A stretch of DNA of 64,000 nt, taken from contig JAFQAQ010000002.1 in assembly GCA_017399945.1 (NCBI GenBank), forward strand, positions 1-64,000, given 5' to 3'. Positions within the stretch are counted from its first letter, which is position 1; each line of letters starts with the position of its first letter. The notes under the pieces are model-generated. The model did no database searches. It saw only the letters and a program-made list of their open reading frames with translations, and was not told the DNA's origin. This DNA comes from Clostridia bacterium. Its GTDB lineage: Bacteria; Bacillota; Clostridia; Christensenellales; Borkfalkiaceae. Both the position numbers and the translations under genes were made by a program. Positions 48,748 through 59,700 of the stretch are shown here, one piece after another.

Positions 48748-50592
48748 CTATCTATAATCTTTTCTCTTTCCACAATTCGTGCAAGTTTTTTTAAAAAGAC
48801 CTTTAAACTTTCCGCCACAATGTTGACACAACCGTCTTTTACGAAAATCTTGTTTTTGCCTTTCATTTGCCTTTTGCTCTCTTGCTATTCGGTTGGTTTC
48901 AATATCTTTATATAGTCCGTTTATACCGTCGAACAGTTTCCATTGATAAACGGTGTCGTACCGTTTCCAATCACCCGTAGCAACCACCGTGCCGTCGGTT
49001 TTTAGACCTATCGAATGATGGTCGCCCACCGAAACGGCAATTATATCCGTCCAAGAAGAAACGTCGCATTGGTTGTTTTCGTTATATCCCGCCATAACCA
49101 CCGTGCCGTCTTTTCTTAAACCAAGGCATCTCCCGCCTTTTACCGAAATGGCGATTATATCCGTCCACTTAGCAAGGTCACGTCCAAACCAGCCACCGTC
49201 GGTAGTTATTACCGTCCCGTCGTTTTTTAACCCGATAGATTTATCCACGTCGGTTGCAATAGCAACTATATCCGTCCAACGACTTACTTCGCATTGGTTA
49301 AAATAGTTTTGCCCTACAGCGACCACCGTGCCGTCTTTTTTTAACCCCAAAGAATGCACTTCGCCCGCGCAAACGCTGGTTATATCCGACCAACCAATCA
49401 CGCTACATTGACCAAAATCGTTTTTGCCAACGGACACCACCCTGCCGTCCGATTTTAAGCCCAACACGTGACGAGAGCCCGTAGATATATCGATTATATC
49501 CGTCCACTCGGACACGCCTTTTTGTATTCCGTAAATATCCTTGCCGTTAAAGTTAACCCTTCCGTCTATTTTTAAGGCTAGTTCAAACACCCAGCTAGCG
49601 TAAACGCCCTTAACGTCCGTCCAACTGCGAATGCCTTCTATCCTACCTTTTTTGCCTTCTAGTCCACAAGCAAGCACAGTGCCGTCCGATTTTATGGCAA
49701 GGGTGTTTTGTTCGCCTGCCGAAAGGGTGTTTTTAACCAGCGCGTTTAGCCCTCGTTTTTCTTTTAATGCGTTAAGCTCTCTTTCGCGTTCTAGTCGAAT
49801 TTGTTCTAAACGTTCTTGTTCTTGTTTTTCTTTATCTAAAACTTGTTGCTCTATTTTTTCTTTTGCGCTAGTTAATGCGTTTTCTAAAAATTCAATCTCT
49901 TCCCGTTCGCAAAAACGAATCGCCCATTTATAATTGGAATTTTCAGAAAAGTCAACTGCCTGTTGGCTTAGTTGTTCTTTTGTCGTAAGTTCAAAATCGC
50001 AAAGAAGTTTTATTAGGTACGCCTTGCCAAATTCTGCGTCAATATTAAGCATATCTTCACAAAACTTGTTTGCCGTCGCAAAATCCCCTTGTTCTAACGA
50101 AAGGTTTGCCCTAACCAAAAAGTTTTCTACTTGTTTGTTTTGCGCTTTTTTCTTGGCTTGTTCTGCTTCGGCTTTTCTTTTTAGTTCAAGATGTGCAAAA
50201 TAAACTTCTATTTGTCTTACTAGTTCTTGGTAAGATTGCCGTTCGTCGTTAAAACAATCTATCCATTGCGCTTGTTGCAAAAAATAAGTGTTAGATTCGC
50301 TTATATCAAACTCGTGCAGTCTAAACGGAAGTATCTTCTTTCTTGCGCTAAACGCAAGTGATAATTCGTTGCCACAGTGGGGGGAATTATCCGAATTTTG
50401 CGAAAGAATAAACACAAACGCATCACAACCTTTTATACCGTTTGTGATTTCCGTTGCGAAACTTTCGCCCCCGTGAATATCTTCGGTTGCTATCCACGTG
50501 TTTATTCCGTTTTGTTTTAATACGCTATTAACTAGATCGGCTTGCCCCTGATCCATAGTCGAATAGCTTATAAAGACGTACGGTTTTTGCAT
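48748..50592 (-). CDS. TIR domain-RCC1 repeat-zinc ribbon protein
   Basis: The 614-residue protein has a TIR domain (about 1-135: YVFISYSTMDQGQADLV, then FVFILSQNSDNSPHCGNELSLAF with Glu76 at the NADase position), a charged coiled-coil/TPR-like region (about 135-265), at least seven RCC1-like repeats (about 275-550, with the SLGLKKDGTVVAVG pattern) that should form a beta-propeller, and a C-terminal zinc ribbon (CQHCG and CTNCG, about 590-608). TIR with a propeller fits a sensor-effector protein: the propeller would bind a trigger and the TIR domain would signal or deplete NAD+. Cytoplasmic. Co-transcribed with a DUF4886 gene. AAAGGAC site before the ATG. Confidence 0.85.
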   Translation of the reverse strand: MQKPYVFISYSTMDQGQADLVNSVLKQNGINTWIATEDIHGGESFATEITNGIKGCDAFVFILSQNSDNSPHCGNELSLAFSARKKILPFRLHEFDISESNTYFLQQAQWIDCFNDERQSYQELVRQIEVYFAHLELKRKAEAEQAKKKAQNKQVENFLVRANLSLEQGDFATANKFCEDMLNIDAEFGKAYLIKLLCDFELTTKEQLSQQAVDFSENSNYKWAIRFCEREEIEFLENALTSAKEKIEQQVLDKEKQEQERLEQIRLERERELNALKEKRGLNALVKNTLSAGEQNTLAIKSDGTVLACGLEGKKGRIEGIRSWTDVKGVYASWVFELALKIDGRVNFNGKDIYGIQKGVSEWTDIIDISTGSRHVLGLKSDGRVVSVGKNDFGQCSVIGWSDITSVCAGEVHSLGLKKDGTVVAVGQNYFNQCEVSRWTDIVAIATDVDKSIGLKNDGTVITTDGGWFGRDLAKWTDIIAISVKGGRCLGLRKDGTVVMAGYNENNQCDVSSWTDIIAVSVGDHHSIGLKTDGTVVATGDWKRYDTVYQWKLFDGINGLYKDIETNRIAREQKANERQKQDFRKRRLCQHCGGKFKGLFKKTCTNCGKRKDYR

Positions 50593-50670
50593 TACTAAGT
50601 CCTTTATCTTTCTCTTTTTTTATTATATCATTTTTCCCTTAAAATGGCAATAGTCTAACCTTTTAAACGA

Positions 50671-50701
50671 CAAAAAAGACGGGTAAAGCCCCGTCTTTTT
50701 T
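50671..50701 (-). terminator. Terminator of the giant surface protein gene
   Basis: Stem AAAAAAGACGGG/CCCGTCTTTTTT (50672-50683, 50690-50701), 6-base loop, U-tract on the minus strand. Confidence 0.85.
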
Positions 50702-50710
50702 ATTAGATTT

Positions 50711-53700
50711 TTATTCTGCTGATTGAGAAAAGATTTGTATTAATGCGTGTTCTAAATAATCTGCAACCAATCTATGTCCAGCAGAAGTTAAATGTAGTCC
50801 GTCTTCCATATAATAAAGTCTAGTATCTTCGTCGGATACGTCCATATCTAAATCAGAATACAAGTCAACGCAAGCAACCGAATATTTTTCGCACGCTTGT
50901 TTTATAGCGTTTACGTAATCAACTAACGAATACCCTGCGCCGTTAGGAAGGGTATCTAGGGTGAATTGTTCGCCCGTTGCAGAATTGATTCCGTATCCAT
51001 ATCTATGGGTAGGAGTTGCAAATACAATCTTAGCGTTTGGATATTTTGCTTGTAAGGTAGTGATAATTTGATTTAACGCACCGTAGAAAGAGGTGTCCGT
51101 AGTATCGTTTATACTTCCCAAAGGAGTATCGTAAGTATAGTCGTTAGTACCCATAAAGATAGTAATTAAGTCTGCTTGTGGAATACTGTCGATTCTACTT
51201 ATTAACGAATCTACTCCGTTATTAGCCACGCCACTTATACAACTGTTTTCAAGTCCCATAGCGTTAGTTTCGCCAAGTTCTAGACCTTCTTTTAAGATTT
51301 CCCAGTATTTAGCGTCTTGACAATTAATACCAGCCGTAATTCCGTCTCCTACGAACACTGCCGTTTTATCAGCCAACGGACCTTTTGCGGTTATGATTTC
51401 GCTAGCAACGAAGTATTTAGAGAATAGAACGTTATCTGTGTCACTAGTTATCATAATCATATCTTGTTTAATTTCGCTTTGCGTTCTTACGTCACTGAAA
51501 ATGCTTACCGAATAAATATTACCCTTAAAGCTTTGAACGTTAACGCGCGCGTCGGTTGCAACGTAGAAATTGCTTCCGTCGTATGGAACTAAACAATCTA
51601 ATTGTACGGTTTCAGAAAGAACTCCGTCAATATACAAACTACAACTCAATCCGTCCACAACGAACGCTAGGTGTACGCTTTCTTGGCTTCTTACGTCTGC
51701 CTTAAACTCGTACGAATAAGAAACGCCGTTTACTTTGTACCACAAACGTGGCGCACCGTTAGTATAAATTTCTAAGTTCATCTTGTTAGACGCACCGTTA
51801 TAGTTGCCTAAAATTACACCACCTCTATCGGTAATATTTGGCGATAGTTGTAACAACACTTCGTAAGTTACGGGCGCTTTATCGAACGCTTGTTCTATCT
51901 TGTAGTAAGCGTTTCCACCAAGTGAAGAATCGGTGTTTTCGTAGTTGTTGTTTATAATACCGTCCGACATATAAGGAATAGAATAGTATCCTATTACCTT
52001 GCCACACTTAGCGCAAACGTATTTAGCAACTCCGTCACAATCAGGCGTTGCGTTAGAAACAATCACTAACTTAACGTCGTTATGTAACTTAGCGCCACTT
52101 ATTGGTTTTGCGTTAATAAATTGTGCGCTTGCAAGCGCTTCGCTACTATCAACGAATACCATATCGTTGATAATTTGTTCTTGCGTTCTTGCGTGGTCGA
52201 ACAGATTTACTGAATATATAGTTCCCTTAAAGTATTGGTCGTTACCCGGTCTAAAATCACCACCTACGCTATAACCAAAGGTAGATACGGGCAACGGAAT
52301 AGCAAGTTCTTGCGTTTCCACTAGTTCGCCGTTAATATATAGCCAAGCAATAGTTCCCTCAATACTCAACGCTAGGTGGATAGGTTTGTTAGAACGAACG
52401 TCCGTATCAAACCTGCAATCTACCGTTTGACCGTTATCTCTAAAATAAAGTCTTAATTTACCATTTTTATAAACTTCTAAGCTTACGATTTGGCTATTTT
52501 TGAAGTTGTTGCTTACGATAACGCCCGCACGTCCCGTATAAGAAGGTGATAGTTCAATCACTGCTTCAAAGGTTTGTGGCGTGCCGTCTAAATCACAAGG
52601 TAACGCACCGTAAGTGTTTGCGTTAAAGGTTTGACCGTTAATTGCGTTTTCTGCGCCGTCTGCCGAATAGTATGCAGAGTACAATACGTTTTCGTCGTTA
52701 TTGTCAACGTGAACTATATCCTCCCTAATTTCAGACTGAGTTCTTACGTTGCTAAACAAGTGTAGCGAATAGATAGTTCCCTTAAAGAACTGCGCGTTGT
52801 TTGCACGATAGTCCCCGCCAACGGCAAATCCTTCCGTCACGTTAGGAAGAACGGCTGCCGTTTGGATTGTTTCTTCCATAACGCCGTTTACGTATAAGGT
52901 TGCAGTCGTTCCGTCAACGGTAATTGCTATATGCGTGCGAGCGTTAGAACGAATATCTTTTGCAAACGAATAATCGTATCTTACGTTATTTGCTATATAG
53001 TATAGTCTAATCTTACCACCTGCCAACACTTCGATACTGATAGTATCAGAAGAACTGCCGTTATAGTTACCAACGATAACGCCCGCTCTATCGGTATGGG
53101 TAGTAGGAACGCAAACTTCTGCTTCGATAGTGGATATCGGTTTTTCAAGTTGTTCAATGCCGTTTATTTGGTCGGCGGTAAACTTTAATCCTTGGTTGTA
53201 TTCGCCACCAACGAAAGAAGTAACCTCGTTTCCTAAGAAATATTTAGCGTAAATAACGTCTTCGCCCTTTTCACTCACGTATTCCATATCAGAAAGAATT
53301 TCTTGGGCGTTTCTCACGTCGTCAAACACTGCAACCGAATATATAGTACCCTTAAAGATTGAGGCAACGTCACTTCTATGGTCGCCACCGATAAAGAATT
53401 CTTTATCGACGATAGGCAACCCTTGTTCAACGCCTATGGTTTCGGTTAACTGCCCGTTTAGATAAAGTTTTGCAAGGTTTCCGTCAACGGTTACCGCAAT
53501 ATGAACTTTTTCCGTCGAGCGAATATCCGTGCTAAATATTACGTCTGACCTTACGCCGTTGTTAATATAGAAGAGTCTTACTCTACCATAAGTATAAATT
53601 TCTAGGTTTATTGCGTTTTGGTCTTTATACGAAGAATAGTTACCAAAGATTACGCCACCACGAGTGCCATTTCCGTTATACTGAACGGTGGCTTGTATGG

Positions 53701-56700
53701 TTAACGGCGTTTGGTCTATCTTGGTTGGTAGTTTGGTATCGTTAGTAAAATCACTGCCCGAGTTGGTTTCGGGATTGTACATACTGCCGTTATATTTAGT
53801 TTCTTCCGATTCAACTACCTTGTTACATATAGTACATAATTTATAACGAATACCGTTTTGAGTTGGAGTAGCAACCCTTTCAACTATCCAATCGCCTGCG
53901 TAGTGCAAGGTTTTAACAACTTCTTCTTGCCCACAAATAGAACATTTGTTGTAAATATAACCGTGTTCGGTTGGGGTTGCTTCCTTGCGAGAAGTGTCTG
54001 TAAACGTATGTTCTACTAAATCACCCGTAGTTGAATACTTGGCAAGAGCTGAGAACACGCTGTCGTCTGCGCAAGAGGTTTCTTTAATAACTATTGCAAA
54101 GTTAGATTGGAAATACATTGAGCCTGCGTGTAGATTGCAAGAGTTGATTAAGGATACGTAGTAACGTTGTCCGTTCTTAACGTAGGAGAATTGTAAGTCC
54201 TTGTTGTGAACGGAACCCTTTTCCCATTTATTTATAGACTTAAATCCAATATCTTTACCAACCACTAAATCGTCGAAGGTGGAAGCGTCGAAAGATTCCA
54301 TATTAGCGTAAATCTTATTTTTAGGATTTTTGTTTTTATGGAAAGCGTCTACTAACATATTTTCTAGTTGTCTTGCAAGTGGGAAACTTCCGCTATATTC
54401 GGCAGCGTTCCAAGTGAACACTATGTAGTCTTCCGATTCGTAAAGTTCACGCATGTATTTAGAATATGGATTGTACACTTCACTCCAAGACAACACGTCG
54501 CCTGCAAAAGGCGTGAAATAAAGTTCAAACACGTCGTCTTGTTCGGTTCCTATATAAACTAGTTGTTCGTCTTTTGCGATTTGATCACCTTTTCCTGCTA
54601 GTATTAAATCTATTTGTTTGGTAGTTTCTACGTTTAGTATGTTTTGGAATTCGATTATTTCTTCTTGTCCGTCAAGACCGGTCATTAAACGTAAATAGTT
54701 AACCGAAGTGCGATAGATATATTCGTGGTCGGAAATAATGTTTGCAGTTTGTTGTTTCCAGTTAGCGTTGTATCCCGACGAAGTAATTCCGTCTAAGTTA
54801 GAACTTGAAGTCCAAACGGCGTCTCTATGAATTTCGCCGTTCATGTCAATATAATGTGATACGGCACAAAGTTTAGTGTGCATCATGTCCGTACCACCCT
54901 TACCACCGTCGCTTAACGTCCAGTCAAAGTAATGGAAAGATAAATAATCCCTTACAAACCTATCTTCAGCGTAACTAGGATCACAAGGTTCGTCTAGATA
55001 ATATTCAAAATATTCTATTACGGTTGACGGTAATACCTTTGAATTGGTAATCGGGTATGCGTCCCTATGCGCCAACACGTTAACCTTAACGCCCATTTTT
55101 GCAGCAGAAACAAGCAAGTAAGAAACTCTTACAAACCCAAATTCATCGTAATTTTGATGTGGCAACGCCCTTGCGTAACCAAAATATCTGCTGTTACGGT
55201 TTATGTTTATTGCCGTTTGAACGGAGAAACGATAGGAAGCAATATCAATCTCCACGTTTTCGGTGGGGTATTGTTTTTTGTATTGCATTGCTTGGAAAAT
55301 CAACAAGGCTTCGCCAACCGTCATGTTGTCTGCCGGCGAGTAGTTTGGATATACGAAAGTGTCTACCTTAACCGTTTTGCCGTTGATATTTTCAAAATAA
55401 GTTTCTTCCTTGCTCATAAAGTTAGAACTGTTATCTAAAATCGGGAATTTATCGTAAGTTGCGTTTATAAACCCGTCGCTTGAATTTTGCGATAGGTTAA
55501 ACACGTCGTCAACCGAAACGGGAGTTCTTACTGGTGAGGTTTGTACCTTTTCAACCACGCTATCAAATCCCGGCGCAGTGGGCGCGGTTTCGGTAATTTC
55601 TTCAACCGTTAAACTACCACTTATTGCAACCGTCCAATAATCGCCGTCTATATTACCGTAATCTAAATCTACAAACTTGGATTTATCTATTCTTAATTTT
55701 GCGTTAAAAGTGTTACCCCAAATGATAGAGCCCTTTTGCGCGTGGTTTTGCGATACGGTAGCGCCGATAAGCGTTACTACCGTTCCACTAGTGGTTTCGT
55801 ATATAAATCCACCCGTAGTAGCCTCGTTGTTAACGCCGGTTAGATTATATAGCGACGCTAAACTCTTTCCTGAAATATAAAAACCACCACCCACGCCTTG
55901 CGAAAGGTTGCCGTTAAAGGTACAAGCGTTAACGACGGTAGGAGTGCCGTAGGTGTATACGAACAACCCACCACCGTTTTCAGTAGATTTGTTGTTGTTA
56001 AATTCAGTATTGTAAATTTCGGTAATAGCGCCGTCGTATAAGTAAACGCCACCACCCATGTTTGCGTTGTTGTTGTTAATAAAACTGTTGTGAATAGTAG
56101 TAGTGCCTACCGAATATATGAAACCACCGTGATTTCTTGCAGTGTTTCTAGAAGCAACCACGTTGTTTAACACGACGTTAGCGTTTTCACCTACCGAAAT
56201 ACCACCCGCGTGTTGCGCACTACCGTTTTTAGTAAACAAGCCACCATCAACGGTCAATATTGAAGAAGCTAAGGCAATTGCACCACCTAAACTATCCCCC
56301 GATTTAGTCGTCGAGTTAGCCACGAATGAAACGTCCGTCATATAAACGTCTACGCCTGCCGTTAATAACACTGCGCCACCGTTTTCTTTTGCTACGTTTT
56401 GCTTGAAATCAACCGATTTTAAGGTAAGCACCTTAGTGTCGTTTTCAATACTTCTTCTAGTTGCGTAAATCGCACCGCCGGAAGATGCAGTGGAGTTACC
56501 GTTAAAGGTAGAATCGGAAATGGTTACCTTTGAGTTTCTATCGATATCGCTTGAATAAGAAATATAAATAGCACCTGCGTTTTTAGAAGTCGAGTTTTTA
56601 TCGAAAATAGAAGTTTTTATATCGATAGTTGAACTTCTTACAGATATCGCGCCACCGTGAGAGTCTGCCTTGTTGTTAGCCATAGTAGTGTTAACGATAG

Positions 56701-59700
56701 TTGCCGTTGCTTGACTTATAACGTATAACACACCTGCTTCGCCCGTTGAATAGTTGTCGGTAAAGGTAGAATCTTTAATGGTAAGAATAGACTTGCGTTC
56801 GGCAGTTATTGCACCACCCGAAGCGGCGGTGTTGCCGATAAATTCGCTGTTAACCACGTCTACGACCGAGCCCGATTCGTAGGAAGCGTCCGAACAATAT
56901 AATGAAATTGCACCACCGATGTTTGCACTGTTACCGATAAAGGAACAATTTTCTAGTAGCACAAAACGAGTTACGTACGTTTGAGAAGCCCTAGAAACGA
57001 ACATAGCGCCCCCGCGGGAAGCCGCTACGTTATCTTTAAAGGTAACGTTTTTAACGGTAAAGGTACTTGAAGTATAAACTGCACCACCACTACCCGTAAG
57101 CGCTTGGTTGCCTTCAAAAACAACGTTTCCGTAAAGAACTATGCCGTTTAAGGTTGCCGAACATATTGCGCCACCGTTTACCCTAGCAGTGTTTTCTTTA
57201 AATAAAATTGTAGAAGTAGATTTATAACCAGCGTTAAGCTGAGAAGTTGCTCTGCTTGCCGAATAGTAAACGCCACCGCTTATAGTTGCGTGGTTACTTA
57301 TAAAACTACCACCGTAAATTTTCATTATTGCGTAGTTATATACGATACCACCACGAGCACCTTCGTTGTCTATAAACAAACCGTCGTAGATAGTAATATT
57401 ACCTTCGTTATAGAACACGCCACCGTTGGTGGAGTTTCTTCCTTCTTCGGTAGAAGCGTCTTCAACTTTGATGGAGTTGTTTTGGTATACGCCACCGTAA
57501 ACGTTCAAGCCACCAAAGTCAACGATAGCAACCGAACCACCTACTCTGTTTGCTCTTGAAAAAGAGAATCTTTCAAAAAGAGTTCTTTGGTTATCTACCT
57601 TATGGCAGTTAATAACCGATAGGTTTTCGTATAAATTAACTATACCACCGTTACATACGAAGAATATCGAGCCGTAAACGTCTACCGTCATATTATCTTT
57701 GTTTCCGTCGATAGTAAGTAGTCCCGTAGTGGTAGACTGGGGATTTCCCATGGTAAGCACGTCGTCTGCTTTTATAATAACGGTGTTATTTCCCTCGCTA
57801 TCTTCGCCAACCACGAAGAAATCTCCACCGAAATCACTTGCTCTGGTTAACGTGTAACGAGCAGTGGAGAAAATAGTTACCTCGCTAGTAATATAGAAAG
57901 TACGGTCTATTTCAAAGTCGCTTACTACTCTTATATTTTTATGGCCCTGTAAAATTGCTTGTTCAAGTTGGTCGGCAGTTGAAACTTCAATTGCGCCTTC
58001 AAGATCTCCTGCCGATTCGTTACCCTCTTCCATGAATTCGGGAGCGCTATCGGAAATCGCCTTAACGGTCATCATCCCGTAAAGCGCCTTGTTCCAATAA
58101 TCCGAATCTAAGTTTTCGGTAGATAGGTCTTTTACCTTTTGTTTATTAACGAATAATACCGCCCCCTTAGTGCCGTATGCGATAGGGCCGTCGGTCGCGA
58201 TGTTTTGGTCTACCGTTAGGTCTATAATAGCAACTTGCGTTAATTCGTCTGCAAGATAAACCACGCCACCTCTTAACGCGTTGTTGTTGCTAGTTTGGAC
58301 GTTGTAAAGTTGTGCGTTAGCTTTGTTGTCCGCATAAAGCACGCCACCAAACCTCGTCGCTTGTTGATTTATGAATTGACAAAGTTGTATTTTAGCAACC
58401 GTAGACACGCCCGAAACGTATATAGCACCTGCGTTTTTCTTAGACGAGTTTCCGTCGAAAATAGAAGTGTAAACTTGTGCGTTAGATTGGTTGATAACTG
58501 CCATAGCACCACCGTTTACGCTAGAAACGTTGTTTATAAAGGTCGTTTCGTAAACGGTTATAGCTGATTGACAACCAAAGATTGCACCACCGTCGTTATA
58601 AGAAAGGTTTTGGTTAAAGTTAGATTTTAACGAATAAACTTCGGATAGATAAACGGCAATAGCGCCACCGTTATAGTCGGCTTCGTTACTAGTAAAATAA
58701 GTTTGATTAACGTTTATTTTTGATTGCAAGCCGTAGATTGCGCCACCTTCTAATGCAAAACAGCCTTCAAAGTTATCGCTAACAGAGTTAAGCGAACTGT
58801 TTTCTAAATAGATAGCACCGCCTAAATATCCGCCTGTGTTTTTAATTTGGTTTTCTTTTAATTGCAAGCTAGAATCGATTGCGTATATAAAACCACCGTT
58901 ATTTGAAGTTTGGTCGCCGTTTGCGATAAGTCCTATCGCTTGCACGGTTGATTGGTTAGAATAAATAGCACCGCCGTCGATTGCCGAGTTGTTAATAAAA
59001 GTTGCGCCAACTAAACTAAATTCCCCTTGGTTTAGATATAAAGCGCCACCTAGTTGTGCATAGTTACTTTCAAAAATAGCTAGCGAAATGGAAAGTTCAC
59101 AACTATCGGTTGCAATATAAATCGCACCACCTTCAATTGCAGAGTTATTGGTAATTGTCGAGTTGATTTGGACACTGCCACCTGCTAAATAAATAGCGCC
59201 ACCCTTTTCGGCGTAGTTTTCTTGCAAGGTACAATCGCTGATATTTAATATTCCTTGGTTATAAATAGCGCCACCGTTAACTGCCACGTTGTTGCTGATT
59301 ACGGCTTTTTCAACGTTTAATCTGCCGTAGTTTAATATAACTCCGTTTAAGTTTGACGCGTTGTTAGAAATTTCACATCCAACAAGGTTTGCAGTCGCGT
59401 TATTTTGAACGGTTAACACTGCTCCGTTTTCCGACGAGCAGTTGATAATACTTACGCCTTTATATAAACTTAGTTGAGCGTTTTGCAAAACTTCTATTGC
59501 CGTTTGCGATTGTTTGTTTTGTCCGTCAATAGTAATTAAGTTATCAGTGTTAGCAGTTGAAAGGCCAATGGATAAGTGAACGCCGTTTTCTTGCGTTTCT
59601 CCTTCTAAATCTCCAACTACGAATAATCTTCCCGTAAATTCTTGTGCGCGTATAAACTTGCATTGAGAGGTAGAGAAAATTACGGTATCGTTAGTAACGT

